64,000 nucleotides of DNA from Batillaria attramentaria (taxonomy: Eukaryota > Mollusca > Gastropoda > Batillariidae), in assembly GCA_018292915.2 (NCBI GenBank), contig JACVVK020000480.1:318501-382500 (forward strand). Direction: 5' to 3'. Of the stretch, positions 11,262-22,444 are shown piece after piece. Below the pieces are notes generated by a model. It worked only from the letters and a program-made list of their open reading frames with translations, ran no database searches and had not been told where the DNA came from. Within the stretch, counting starts at the first letter, position 1, and each line of letters begins with the position of its first letter. Position numbers and translations under genes: made by a program.

Positions 11262-11360
11262 CATGAGCCACTACAAGCCACTATTATGCAATCTACGGCG
11301 GTCTCGGGCCTAGCAGGGAAGGCCCACGCCTTGCGTAATAGTGGCTTGCAGTGGTGTTCA
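11262..11360. repeat. Imperfect inverted repeat (hairpin-forming)
   Basis: The left arm at about 11266-11291 (gccactacaagccactatta..) is nearly the reverse complement of the right arm at about 11332-11358 (..taatagtggcttgcagtggt). Over about 26 positions the RNA would have one mismatch and two G-U pairs, with a loop near 40 bases. Size and pairing resemble a microRNA precursor or a small foldback element; nothing shows expression. Confidence 0.6.
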
Positions 11361-11377
11361 GTGGCTTGACCTTTTGC

Positions 11378-11406
11378 AAAGAAAGAAAGAAAGAAAGAAA
11401 GAAAGA
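11378..11406. repeat. (GAAA)n microsatellite
   Basis: About seven GAAA units. Confidence 0.9.
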
Positions 11407-11839
11407 CACAAACAAACACTGGGCTGCGCTATCCTGCATGTTAGGAAAGTATTGTGTAACTAAAATACTTTCCTGCTAAGACGAGACTACTGTACACTTA
11501 CATAACTTAGGGTGACCTTGAGCAACTAAACAGAAAAAAAAAAAAATTCAAACAACCCTCATAAGTGCACGCATTGCTCAATTTTTCAGAAAACGATTTT
11601 GCCAAAAACGTTCTGAAGCTCGGAAACGGCGTCACGTTTGAAGCGGAAACGTGAAAAAAAGAGGGCAGCGAATTGGGAGTTTCACATTTCATCATCTGGA
11701 GTTACCCTCCAGCGACGCTTTGTCGTGAGGAGTTTTTCCCCCTTGCGGTGCCTCTTCGTGTCAAGGCGGAGCCCACAACGAGCGATGCGCATGAGATCGG
11801 TAATTCAGCGCACAACCTCCCGGCCATGAAGAACGCAGA

Positions 11840-11941
11840 GGACATACGTAGTGACATGGTGTGCACCATACTGTACCACATGGTGCAAAACCTTTTTTTT
11901 TTTTTTTTTTTTTTCGTGAGTGGTATTTCCACCGCTTAAGT

Positions 11942-11982
<41 letters not shown>

Positions 11983-12262
11983 CGGGGGGGGGGGGCCGAA
12001 TGGTAGAGCGTTGGACTTCCAATGCTCGGGTCGTGAGTTCGTATTCCGGCTGGGGCAAAATATTTGTGCTGGCTTTTTCATCGTTGCCCCGTTTTTGGTA
12101 TCACCCGTGTGTGGTGGAAAAGGACGTTAAACCCCCAAACACCCACCCAAGCACCCCCCCACCGCTTAAGTGCCCAGTCAAGCACTATCAACGGCCACAA
12201 AGATTCCAGAGGACACGTAGTGACATCATGTTCACCAGCTGTACCATATGGTGCAAAATGCT
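11840..12262 (+). repeat. Tandem duplication split by a SINE-A
   Basis: The phrase (c)gcagaggacatacgtagtgacatg..caccatactgtaccacatggtgcaaaa at about 11835-11890 recurs as ccagaggacacgtagtgacatc..caccagctgtaccatatggtgcaaaa at about 12205-12260. The SINE-A copy at 11943-12158 lies between the two, so the duplication or a re-used target precedes it. Confidence 0.6.
11943..12158 (+). mobile_element. SINE-A copy with poly-G in place of its 5' end
   Basis: A 14-bp duplication (ccaccgcttaagtg) at 11929-11942 and 12159-12172 defines the insertion. The first bases of the head are replaced by a run of about 50 G residues (with one C); then ccgaatggtagagcgttgg and a standard body follow. The poly-G probably expanded from the GGGGG start of the element, or marks an assembly or sequencing problem. 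Confidence 0.9.
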
Positions 12263-12349
12263 TCGGATTTCTTAAAGATTTTGTTTGTATGGTTATTCCA
12301 CGTGAAATAAGACTTTTCAGTCAAATAACACTGAAAATGACTTATTAAC

Positions 12350-14060
12350 ACAAAAAACACATGGCGTATGTATACACTAACGTGATATCCACCTTCAACT
12401 ACATAATTTTACTTGTGCTTATTTCATGCATTATATTCCCTGTCCGATATGAACCGGCTTCTGTGCAGCATAGTCCGATTTGGGGCATTGTGGGGCGGCG
12501 GGGATTTTGACTGTGTGTCGGTTGTGTGGCAACTTGGAATCGAAGTTTTGACAACTATAAGATCGTACAGTGACACTGCAACCTTTAGAAATCCCAAACG
12601 AAGTCGCTGTACGTTTTCTCTGTCCCTCGACAGGTCCACATTGTAGGTGTGGGAAATACGAGACAACGAAAAGGGACTGTACTCTGGAGTTTGTGTTTTT
12701 TCCCCCGTGTGCATCACTGATGGCGGCTGGTACATATTTTCACCGCAAGATCGTAAATCAACGCTTGAAGCGCTCATCTTCCCGCGCGCAAACAACTTTC
12801 CAACGGAAAGATTTATTCCTTTTTAGGCTCTTCTTCGTTTCAGCTTTTCGATGTTGCTCCCTGCTGCCCCCATTAGGATGCTCCACAGACAGAAGATTTC
12901 CCGATAGTGTGCTACCAGCTCAAGTCTATAGAGTTTGTAGTATACGAATTAGTTACACCAGAAGCATCGTGTGGTTGTCTCTGGTTACACCGACTGATCC
13001 GTAATCTCTGAGCGTTCCTCGAAATTCTTATCCACCGAGACACTCAAAAGTACACAAGTGCAATTCTCAGCGAATATTGTGGAATGAATACACCCACTGA
13101 CGTAAAACGGTGAACTTCTATTTAAACTGAAAAAAAAAATCCCGAAACCTCTTGGTGCAAATTCGCCAGGAAATCTCTTTCGGTGCAAGCTGCTGACGTC
13201 ACACTGAAGTGCAGAATCGTGAGGGGAAAAAAAAGAGCAAGGGAAACAACACGTTTTAAGGGAAAACTAAAAACGAAATCTCTCCATCTTTCGAATCCGA
13301 ACTAATCAAACTGCAGACAGATGTCAAGGAAAAGTTTTCGTGAGTCTTCCAGCAGAACGTCTCATTGCGGAACTAGATTGGGACGAAAACGGCTGGACGT
13401 GGAGACGCGGTGATAAAAGCTTGCGAAGAGCCCATTGCCAAGGACAATGATTTTAACATTCACGGAGGCAATTACAGAGGTGACGGGCAGAATCAGTTCG
13501 CGTGATTTTTGCTGTTGCACTCTCACTCTGATCGGATAAAAGCAATGACGTTGGATTTATAGGGTCATGTTGACACAAGCGAATGGCTCCAAATTAAAGT
13601 ACAAGGTCCGGTAATTTAGTGGTACAACTTACAATCCCACACGCGAGTGAGGGATATTTCGGGCTACTCTCCCCCCCCCTCTCCCCCGGGGAAAGCGTGT
13701 CGCCACAGTGCAGCGCCACCATTTTTTCCCCCCGCATGCATGAAGTGTATCTTTTCCATTTCATGGAATTTTAACGTGCATACTTGGTATTTGTGAGTGA
13801 GTGCGTACGCGACGAAGGGACAGGCACCGTAAACGAGTCTGCACGAGAATGTGACTCGATTTGGTATAAGGAAAAAGTACAGCGAGCCGCTCGGGGTAGC
13901 TCGGAGCTAGCCGGGCGTACCAAGTCAAATCAATCCAACTATCTGGGGGCATAGGGAAACAAAAACAAACAGAAAAACTGAATCCAAAACTAAATCGAAA
14001 CCTATGTACAAAATTTAATGCTCGCACATACACAATTACTGCGACTACACTCCAGAAGCA
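12350..14060. other. Unassigned stretch
   Basis: About 1.7 kb without recognisable repeats except a C-rich strip near 13670-13690. ORFs around 12424-12795 (minus) and 12570-13004 (plus) overlap each other and lack start context or coding bias, so I do not call them genes. Confidence 0.45.
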
Positions 14061-14065
14061 CACAG

Positions 14066-14069
<4 letters not shown>

Positions 14070-14150
<81 letters not shown>
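14070..14150. repeat. (CA)n microsatellite
   Basis: An 81-bp CA tract. Confidence 0.97.
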
Positions 14151-14153
<3 letters not shown>

Positions 14154-14159
14154 GCGCAT

Positions 14160-15250
14160 TCAAACAAACGTACGCGTACGAGCATTCATACGCGTGCGTG
14201 CGCTCAACGTAATTACAAACGTACGTACGGTACGCACGGTAGACTGTATGAAATCTGGCCTTGTGCTCGTTTCCTGTGCACTTGTGTGGTTGAAATTGAA
14301 GAGTGGACAGCACGCGCACATTACTACAGTATAGATTTTGCCCGTAGAGAGCTGGGGGCTACGAAAGCAATGAATTGTAAACGCAGAACTGGCCGTCAGT
14401 TGCGGTCGAGGCCGAATCGAATGTCCAGTGGAATAAGCTGAATGAGGGAATCCAATAACACGAGCATTATCAAATACAGCAGCATTCATCCAGACAGGTT
14501 CCAACGCAAGATGTGGGAGAAATGGGGATGGGGAGGTGGAGGGGAACGGGGGTCGGAGGGAGGGGGGAGTTGTTTGCTTTCTGGCAATCAAACGCTACAC
14601 GTTATCCACGCGTGTGAAAACATTTTATGTGGCATTTAACTTCGATCAAGTACCAGGGCAAAATCCACCTTTCGATTCTTGTTAGCTCTGGGCACAACGG
14701 AGTTTCAATAGAGTTTGCACTCAGTGGAATACGGAAGGCCCTGGGAGAATATTGACTGCCAAGTTTGATATCGATGGCCAAGGAGCGAAGGGATTGGTCT
14801 CTACGGGGAACAGTTGCCCTTCTTCACTTCAGCTTTTGTTTGAAGTGACCTCGACCCTTTGTCGTTTTTCTCATCTGTAAGATATTTGAATAATCTCCAA
14901 TTACAGTTTGCCTGTCTGTCTAGGTTATTGCAGATAGATTCCAATTTCCATTAGTTTGCATACTTCAGCAGATTTTGTTTTTCTTCTCGATTCAGATTTG
15001 TAAACCGTTCATATAATTTACTTTCATGTCGCTGGTGCAACGACGTATGATGTTTTGCTAATGGATGACTCCGGTCTCGTCAATCAGAAGGGTCGAGCCC
15101 CCAGAATTCAGCCAATCGCGTCCCGCGGCATAATGAGCACAGTACATACATGGCATGGTCTGGCAAACGTTTTGCTAGACACTACAAGGAGGGAAGCACG
15201 TGCAGTGTCGTATGACTGAAACGTGGAAAAAAAGCAGTAAGTCCATTGAC
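14160..15250. other. Unassigned stretch
   Basis: No gene or family repeat recognised. A short ACGT-rich run (cgtacgtacggtacgcacgg) lies near 14219-14240. Confidence 0.5.
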
Positions 15251-15256
15251 ATCATT

Positions 15257-15314
<58 letters not shown>
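15257..15314. repeat. (GA)n microsatellite
   Basis: GA tract of about 55 bp directly before the duplicated segment 15323-15520. Confidence 0.95.
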
Positions 15315-15317
<3 letters not shown>

Positions 15318-15322
15318 AAAAA

Positions 15323-15520
15323 ACAAGGAGGAACGGCCCCGTCCTACAAAGTTGTTTCTCCAAACTTCATTTTATTTTGTCTGTTTTGTTGTCGGTTCTC
15401 CCCTCTCCAAGTTCTACCAATGACACTAGATCCTCTACGACCTCGACCGATTAGCCACGTGACTGGGGGTGGGGCCGGGTGGGGGAAGAAGGGAGAGAGA
15501 GAGAGAGGCAGAGAGAGAGA
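15323..15520 (+). repeat. Duplicated segment, copy 1 (partner 25271-25475)
   Basis: acaaggaggaacggccccgt through gattagccacgtgactgggg and the following GA-rich run match 25271-25475 almost base for base, apart from small indels near 15380 and in the GA run. Copy 1 is followed by a SINE-A in the GA run, as is copy 2. Confidence 0.9.
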
Positions 15521-15690
15521 GGGTGGGTGGGTGTTTGGGGGTTTAACGTCCTTTTCCACCACATAGGGTGATATCAAAGACGGGGCAACGACGAAAAAGC
15601 CAGCACATATATTTGGCCCCAGCCGGGATCGAACTTACGACCAGACCATTAGAAGTCCAACGCTCTACCATTCGACCACCCTGGCTCCCC
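15521..15690 (-). mobile_element. SINE-A copy inside a GA tract (subfamily A1b)
   Basis: Complete copy with GA repeats immediately on both sides (15502-15520 and 15691-15715); the target duplication is therefore GA repeat and cannot be measured. It carries the A1b markers (TTCGATCCC, ACCCTATGTGG). Confidence 0.92.
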
Positions 15691-15851
15691 GAGAGAGAGA
15701 GAGAGAGAGAGAGAGTGGAGTCGTATGGTGTCTTTTCTTCCTTCCTTCCTTTCCGTTTTATTTTTTTTAAACTGCTTTCCACCTGCTTTCTCATCTCATC
15801 CTAACTGCTTCGGTGATAAGTCTACATTGTTGCACCTTTAGCCTGTCGACT

Positions 15852-15965
15852 TTTCCGGCTGGGGGAAAAATAGTTATGTTTGCTAGCCCTTTTTTCTCGT
15901 TGCCCTGTCTTTGATAACACCCATATGTGGCGGAAAAGGACGTTAAACCCTCAAACACCCACCCG
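15852..15965 (+). mobile_element. SINE-A copy, 5'-truncated
   Basis: Starts at ttttccggctgggg and runs to aaacaccc; the tRNA head is missing. It has the A2-like ccttttttctcgttgccc body. Confidence 0.8.
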
Positions 15966-16194
15966 ACCCTCTCGACCTATCGGTGCCAAGCAGATAAGAC
16001 TGGTGACACAATCAAGGGATGAAAAGGGACATAATCTCGTGTCCACCGGCGCCGTGGTGAGATTGGGGGGAGATAACCATACTGTCGGGATTTCCGGAGT
16101 GATGGTAGCGCCAACCGACTGAGGTGACAATCTGGATGAAAAGACGGAGGGAAAACAGACCTATCAGTCATGGCGCAGGTTACTCCTATATTAA

Positions 16195-16270
16195 TTTCTG
16201 GGGGGATGAGGGGGTGGGTGGGTGGGGTTGGGGGCCCAGGGGGTGGGGGGATGGGGGGGGGGGGGTTAAG
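16195..16270. repeat. G-rich low-complexity strip
   Basis: Irregular GGGGT/GGGTG runs on the plus strand, several with four or more consecutive G, so G-quadruplex formation is possible. Confidence 0.7.
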
Positions 16271-16338
16271 CGCCTGTCAAATTCATTGCGGTTGTGCCTT
16301 TGTTCCAGAAGACGCGACCTTTTTCTCTGGCTCTAGCT

Positions 16339-16509
16339 GGGGAGCCGGGACGACCGACTTGGTAAAGCGTTGGACTTTCAATGCTCGGGTCGTGAGTTCG
16401 AATCCTGGCCACAAATGTTATGCTGGCTTTTTCCTCGTGGCCCCCACTTTGATATCACCCTTACATGATGGGAAAAGAAGGTTAAACCAACGAACAAGCA
16501 ACAAACCTT
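16339..16509 (+). mobile_element. SINE-A copy, diverged (subfamily A2)
   Basis: Flanked by tggctctagct at 16328-16338 and 16510-16520. The head is mutated (gacgaccgacttggtaaagc) but the B box reads GAGTTCGAATCC, and the tail has become AACAAGC-type rather than CACCC. Confidence 0.88.
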
Positions 16510-16548
16510 TGGCTCTAGCTTTGCTGACACCATCCTGGGGTTTCTAGG

Positions 16549-16707
16549 GAGCCCAGACAGCCGAGCGAGTGCAGAGCTGGATTGTCAGTAGGGGTTCTGA
16601 GTTCGGTTCCCGCTGGTTAGGCTCAAAGGAATTTTGTCCTTTCTTGAAAATGAGACAGAACATTTAAGGCCGTAGATCAGAAAGACTAAGAATGAAGACG
16701 ACCTTAT

Positions 16708-16770
<63 letters not shown>
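16549..16770 (+). mobile_element. SINE-G: tRNA-like head with (AATC)n tail
   Basis: ggagcccagacagccgagcg begins a head-like region, ggttctgagttcggttcccg contains a B-box-like core, and a short body ends gaagacgaccttat followed by about 16 AATC units (16707-16770). The only copy of this type here, so boundaries are estimates. Confidence 0.6.
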
Positions 16771-16779
16771 GGGGAACTC

Positions 16780-17230
16780 ATCATCAGTATTATCAACGAC
16801 TGATCAAGTCATAATCATATTGTCGCCAAAGGAATAATTTGAGTCCTCCCCCCCCCCCCTCCAACCTCTTCACGCCCCTCCCCCAAGCCCCTCATAACGT
16901 CCTCCCCGCCTCCCTCTACTAAGCGGTAAATGCGCATGTTTACGTTAGCAACACAGGGACAAAACACAGACTTAACAGTAAGCCCCAAGAGTTTTCACAA
17001 TTACACCTTTTTTCACCGTCCGTAAATACACTGCTTCGCGTCTGCTATCGACTGCGTCTTGAAAAACCGAAAGGTTCCCCGTTTTTCATGTCATAATATT
17101 AACCCCGCCAATCTCTGTTCGATTATGTTATTTTGTTTTGTCCTGCTTCTATTTTGAAATGTCAGTGAAAGGAGTTTTAGATGTCGCTGAAATATATGTT
17201 CTGCCCCTGATCGACTGGGTTCATAAATAA
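16780..17230. other. Unassigned stretch
   Basis: Only a C-rich strip (16848-16920) stands out; no gene or family repeat. Confidence 0.5.
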
Positions 17231-17333
<103 letters not shown>

Positions 17334-17340
17334 GTTTTGG

Positions 17341-17517
17341 TGGGGTGGGTGTTTGGGAGTAACGTCCCTTTCCACCACGTATGGACGATACCAAAGGCCG
17401 GGCAACGAGAAAAAGACAAGCACAAATAATTATTTGACCCGAGCCTGGATCCGGGATCCGAACTCACGACCCGAGCATTGAAAGTCCAGCGCTCTACAAT
17501 TCGGCTGTCTCGACTCC

Positions 17518-17519
<2 letters not shown>
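17341..17519 (-). mobile_element. SINE-A copy between GA tracts, diverged
   Basis: Complete but diverged (taacgtccctttccaccacgt..gggatccgaactcacgacccg). Microsatellite lies on both sides (17233-17332, 17520-17566), so it probably inserted into a GA array. Confidence 0.85.

Positions 17520-17566
<47 letters not shown>
17520..17566. repeat. (GA)n microsatellite
   Basis: A 47-bp GA tract on the far side of the SINE-A copy. Confidence 0.95.
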
Positions 17567-17567
<1 letters not shown>

Positions 17568-17802
17568 CTTTCAAAGAAGGCACACGCCCAACGACTGAGG
17601 ATGGAAGGGAAGGGTGCCGCACAAGACCACAAGGTAGGGAACACCCGTTACAAAGAACATTCCACAATACAATAACAACACAGTTCGCCGGTTATACGTA
17701 CTTACTATTACAACAGCTCCGAGGGACCAAAACAAGAAGACACAATACTGTACTGTGCATCACTGCGCATGTCAGTTTTCTGACAGTATTTCAGCACCGA
17801 AA

Positions 17803-17898
17803 CCCCCCCCCCAAAAAAAAACAAAAACAAAAAAAACAACAACAACAAAAAAAAAACAACCAAACAAACAAACAAACAAACAAAAAAAAAAAAAAACT
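17803..17898. repeat. Poly-C/poly-A/CAAA low-complexity tract
   Basis: C9 then A-rich runs with CAA and CAAA units. Confidence 0.9.
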
Positions 17899-18029
17899 GA
17901 CGGTATATTGACATCGTTCGTCATAAACAAAATTCATCCACATATCCCATCAGGGCCAGATTCCGTGTGAGTTATAAGAATGGGCCAGATTCCGTATGAG
18001 TTATAAGAGAGAGAGAGAGAGAGAGAGAG

Positions 18030-18800
18030 CATTATCTCTGCACACTTCGTAACAAAAAGCCACGCAAGATAAATTGCACCCCGTGTTTCTTTCCCAGCGG
18101 TAATAGAGAGAGCGAGAGAAAGATTGCAACAGCGGATGATTGCCGCCATCGCAACCCAACGACCTTGACGAAAAATGGACCCCCCAGTATTTCTTCTCCG
18201 AGATTATTGTCCCTGATTAATTTGCGCGCATGCGCGCCCAGTCCATCCGGCGTGAAAGATGGCCAATAAAGTGACACATGTCCGGTAGGCTGCGAACACA
18301 AATCTAGCCTTCTGCATGGTTTTTATTGGGAGGTTTGATGTTCATCTTCGCGGTGTTTGTCGTTGCGTCCGTCGGTTCAAGAGTTGTGCGGAGTGCATTG
18401 TGCTGTTTATCAGCGGTATTGTTTGCTTGTCGTGTCATGTTTGAGGGCCGGTGAAACATCTTTCTGGCTGGTGAAACAAAGCTTGTTTCAGATCCCCTGC
18501 AACTGGATTAGATTAACTGCGACAAGGAATAACAGTCTTTTCAGTGTGAGAATACAAAACAAATTTTGTCAGGGCCAAAAGCTGTCATTTCTTTTGTTTT
18601 CCTAATACACAGAATGCGCCTCATTAACTCGATAATCAGGTAGAAGAAGAACTGGCTTTTATATTACTGCTGTTTGTCTTGGGCGTTATTGTGTTAGCAA
18701 ATCAAGCCTTGGAAACGATGCATACAATTTGTGCGTGTAAATATCAAAAACAGTTTCAGTGCTAAATGTTAACCGTTGTTTGAATGGGTTCCTGACATAA
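18030..18800. other. Unassigned stretch
   Basis: No repeat or convincing exon seen; an 82-codon ORF at 18357-18605 has no coding bias. Confidence 0.45.
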
Positions 18801-18805
18801 TTATG

Positions 18806-18974
18806 GGGGAGCCGGGGTGGCCGAATGGTAGAGCGTTGGAATCTAATGCTCGGGTCGTGAGTTCGTATCCCGGCTGGGGCGAAATATTTGTGCAGGCTTT
18901 TTCATCGTTGCCCCGTCTTTGATATTACCCGTATGTGGTGGAGAAGGACGTTAAACCCCCAAACACCCACCCAT
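18806..18974 (+). mobile_element. SINE-A copy, full length
   Basis: Standard head (gagccggggtggccgaatgg), B-box form GTTCGTATCC, and a body ending aaacacccaccc. No exact target duplication could be read. Confidence 0.92.
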
Positions 18975-19056
18975 CCTCCTGACGTATGAAAAAATAAAAT
19001 GGTATACGCTACCTTTATTTTAAAAGAACACTTAGACACCCCCGTCTCTCTCCCTC

Positions 19057-19057
<1 letters not shown>

Positions 19058-19101
<44 letters not shown>
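19058..19101. repeat. (TG)n(CG)n microsatellite
   Basis: TG tract that grades into GCGCGCG near 19105-19116, a potential Z-DNA type sequence. Confidence 0.95.
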
Positions 19102-19106
<5 letters not shown>

Positions 19107-19117
19107 CGCGCGCGCGT

Positions 19118-19190
19118 CTAGAGAGAGAGAGAGAGAGAGAGAGAGGCCTTAACGCCGCACAGGCAACAGGCAACAAAGACTATTTCGCGT

Positions 19191-19245
<55 letters not shown>

Positions 19246-19283
19246 CCTTAACGCCGCACAGGCAACAAAGACTATTTCGCGTC

Positions 19284-19334
<51 letters not shown>

Positions 19335-19414
19335 GGTTAGTTAGTTGGTTAGTTATGCCATAACGCCGCGCAGGCAACAAAGACTATTTCGCGTCCAGAG
19401 AGAGAGAGAGAGAG

Positions 19415-19499
<85 letters not shown>
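19118..19499 (-). repeat. Array of LINE tail module N with GA tracts
   Basis: Three short copies (starting near 19146, 19245 and 19346) of ccttaacgccgcacaggcaa..caaagactatttcgcgtcca, separated by GA tracts (19119-19145, 19195-19244, 19287-19331, 19396-19499). The third is preceded by ttggttagttagttggttag. A copy in the opposite orientation at 43173-43250 ends in an (AACT)n tail and has a target duplication, so module N is a non-LTR retroelement 3' end read on the minus strand here. The same module is near 49622-49668. Confidence 0.75.
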
Positions 19500-19501
<2 letters not shown>

Positions 19502-20355
19502 AAAATGTCGAAGATTGAAAATTGTAAGAAATGCCAGACAGAAAATTGGTGTCTTTGGGTGAAGGGTGCGATTTGAATCAACTTCTTTTCAACTTCAACA
19601 TACAAAATGCGTCATTTCCTCCTGTTCCTCGGGTGAGGCTTTTTTGGGTTGGTTTGTTACAAAAACTTTTCCTATCCCCCTGCTCCTGCCCCCCCCCCCC
19701 CTGCCCCACCCCCTCCTCCTCCACCCCCTCCCTCACTTGCCGCACCCTCATGTAGTCTGATTTTCGTTTGAAACCGAAGGAGGGTCAAATCAGGATTTCC
19801 TACGCCCACTGTCCTTTTTTTTAACCTCTTTAAAATCTCTGATACAAACTTTCATGTCCTTTTTTTCCCTTTTCTTTTTGCTTTTCCAAAGAGCCCTCAT
19901 TAATTTGTCAGTCCCAACGTTTGAAAAATATCAGAAATGAATGAAAATCAAAGCCGAGTCATTAGTGAAATGGACAAAAATGTCTCTTGTCTTTAATGTC
20001 ATGTTCCTTCTAAACGACTGCGATCAAGAAATCGTGGGTGTTTTTCCCCCCCCCGTAGAAAATCTAGTTGAAATCCGAGTATTGAGTTCCGGGATATTCC
20101 GGTGGCAGTTTTTCATGTAGTAGGCAGTGCGCTCCCCTTGCAGTACGAGCTAGTGCGCTCCCCTTGAAAGACTAATGAGATCCCGCCAGGATCAGACTGC
20201 CGCCTTTTGACAATCCCACCATCAATTCGCTGTCGATATTTCTGAGACCAACGATTAATTTTCTCTTCAGCATAAATCCCTCTATTTTGCTGCTGTGCAT
20301 GAGTGATTTCTTTGAGGCTTGTTCACAAGGAGTAAAAGGGCAGTACCACTATATT
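19500..20355. other. Unassigned stretch
   Basis: C-rich strip at 19685-19740 and poly-T patches; nothing else recognised. Confidence 0.5.
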
Positions 20356-20358
20356 GCT

Positions 20359-20430
20359 GGGAGCCGGGATAGCTGTTAGAGTGATGGACTGTCAATGCAA
20401 GGGGTCGTGAGGTCGAACCCCGACCGGGAG

Positions 20431-20431
<1 letters not shown>
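20359..20431 (+). mobile_element. tRNA-like SINE head, SINE-A related
   Basis: gggagccgggatagctgtta..gatggactgtcaatg..ggtcgtgaggtcgaaccccg resembles the SINE-A head with a B box (GGTCGAACCCC). The SINE body is missing and a TG tract follows directly. Confidence 0.65.
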
Positions 20432-20502
<71 letters not shown>

Positions 20503-20530
20503 GATGATGATGATGATGATGTTGATGATG
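20432..20530. repeat. (TG)n(ATG)n microsatellite
   Basis: TG tract 20432-20501 followed by GAT/TGA units to about 20530. Confidence 0.96.
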
Positions 20531-20640
20531 AAATTTTATTTATCAACGGTAAAAAAGTTTGACAGAAATTCGCCAGTTTGCAAACTTGCCGTTGCCAAGG
20601 CTACGGAAAATACCTACAATAATAATAATTTAAAAAAATT
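20518..20640 (-). mobile_element. LINE tail, module T with (ATC)n end
   Basis: After the GAT repeat comes gaaattttatttatcaacgg..gtttgcaaacttgccgttgcc. The stem CAACGG/CCGTTG is intact. On the minus strand this copy ends with ATC repeats, the same tail type as the intact LINE-1 at 49812-49833, which links module T to LINE-1. Confidence 0.7.
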
Positions 20641-20680
20641 CAAGACAGAAATGTATGCACTAAACTACAAGAAAATCATC

Positions 20681-20683
<3 letters not shown>

Positions 20684-20748
<65 letters not shown>
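20684..20748. repeat. (GA)n microsatellite
   Basis: A 65-bp GA tract. Confidence 0.95.
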
Positions 20749-20749
<1 letters not shown>

Positions 20750-20751
<2 letters not shown>

Positions 20752-21580
20752 ATCGACTAAGGGCGATTACCAAGGGAATAAGAATGACGAAGTTATCATT
20801 CCTAGTACCAGCAAAGTAATGTAATAATCTACGTGTGTAGCATCGTGGCAACTTGTCAGCTGCACTTGTAAGGAGCTTTTGACTGCTGCCATACACAGCG
20901 AACAAGGAGCATCTTATATTACTTGTTCTATGTATTCTACTCGTTGTACGTGGTGTATGTTTGAAATATTGTCTCCGCCATAACTCGTCTTTTTCTCATG
21001 GACACTTGACATAAGCTTATAGCTTGTTGTGTCCCACGATAGTAGAGTATGTATGGTTCTTGTATATGGAAGCAAACAAAATAAAACAGTATAAAACACG
21101 AGGGTCATCGTCCAGAAAGTACAGTAAATGTCCGCTTTCCTGGCGAGGAAAGGCTTGCTTTCACAATCGTTAGATCTTCTGCGTATCGTGTTTTTACGCA
21201 CTTGTGCACAAAGATGCCTAGCGCACTTGCTACTGCAAACAGTGCACCTCTATCAGCAGCTTCACTGATGGACAAGAAGGGAATTTCTGAGCTATAACAT
21301 GACAAACAGTTGTCAGTCGAATTTGCAAGGTCGAGGAAAGAAAACAGACTGCTTACTAGTAAATTTTTAAATTTTCATCTGAATGGCAAATTCAGGTTGC
21401 AAACTCTGTCATATAAATTCTGTTTTGTCACTGTAATTGTCTGTCTCATATTTTAGTCACTTTGAGTAACTGTCTGTGTCCTGTTTTTGTCACTGTGATT
21501 AGTTGTCTATGCCAAAGGAGTTGTCCTTTGTTAGAGTTGTGTCCCATTTGTTATTGTTTGTCCTGACGAAGGTCGAGTGC
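20750..21580. other. Unassigned stretch
   Basis: Loose repetition of gtcactgt.a.t..ctgtct around 21425-21500; otherwise nothing recognised. Confidence 0.45.
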
Positions 21581-21589
21581 CTCCCTGTC

Positions 21590-21756
21590 ACACGCAGTGT
21601 CAAACCGCATAGACCTCCATAGCATCAGGCATGCCACCCTTCTCCTCATCCGATCGTCGTGCATAATAAAAATCGCCCCAACTTTCGAACCCTCCATGGA
21701 TTCCACCCATGACCTGGGAGGACTACCAGTGGAGCTGGCAAAGAGTTGGGGCAGCA
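21590..21756 (+). mobile_element. SINE-B, 3' portion only
   Basis: aaaccgcatagacctccata..ttccacccatgacctgggag..aagagttggggcagc corresponds to the last 165 bp of SINE-B and is followed head-to-tail by a full copy. Confidence 0.85.
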
Positions 21757-22263
21757 CCGGCCCCCGTAGTGTAGTGGTTAGCACTTCGGACCATGGACCG
21801 GGAGACCCGGGTTCGAATCCCAGCCGAGACAAGCGGGATTTTTCCTACCTAGGTCGGCTCCTACCCAGAGCGGGTGTGCTATGGGCCCAATGGGGAGGCT
21901 GTTGCCACACAGCCGAGATTCACCCACTTCACGGGTGCGACTTTGGGGGTGCTTCCCTTGGTATGACACGTCTTATGATGTGGATGATTACACGGCCGGC
22001 ACCGCAGGTGCCGTAGTTCCCGGGCCTGGTAAACGCCGGGATATTTATGACAGGAAGCGTGGAATGCGGCCTTGTCCCGCAGTCCCAAACCACATGGACC
22101 TCCATAGCATCATCTTACCATCATCCTCATCTCCATCATCATGCATAATATGAAATTGCCCCAGCCTTCGAGCCCTCCGTGGATTCCACCCATGACCTGG
22201 GAGGAACACCACTGGAGTTGGCAAAAAGAGTTGGGGCAGCAAAAAAAAAAAAAAAAAAAAAAA
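21757..22263 (+). mobile_element. SINE-B copy, full length
   Basis: SINE-B starts ggcccccgtagtgtagtggt (A-box like) and has gggttcgaatcccagccgag (B box). It continues with a long body (tcggctcctacccagagcgg, cacttcacgggtgcgactt, gtatgacacgtcttatgatg) and ends agagttggggcagc plus poly-A (22241-22263). This is the most complete copy here. Long open frames over it reflect its GC-rich sequence, not a gene. Confidence 0.92.
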
Positions 22264-22444
22264 GAGTTGGGGCAGCAAAAAAGAAAAAGAAAGAAAGAAA
22301 AATCAGGCAGTTTCGGTAACTCATGAATGTCTTTTTAGAGAAGTTTATTTTGTGATTCTGTGTAAAAAAACAACAACAAAAAAACACCACAAGTAGTGAC
22401 AGCCGCAGCACAAATAAGGATTCAAGGCACTGTCACCGAGATCT

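Noticed and set aside
12424..13004. Overlapping ORFs of 123 and 144 codons
   Set aside because: On opposite strands, without coding bias; the plus-strand one has no ATG at its start.
18806..18880. Possible genuine tRNA genes at SINE heads (also 21757, 28411, 46747, 53564, 58488)
   Set aside because: A and B boxes are present, but each head continues into a repeated SINE body, and many end in target duplications.
21597..22016. 139-codon plus-strand ORF
   Set aside because: Lies over the SINE-B tandem pair; same explanation.
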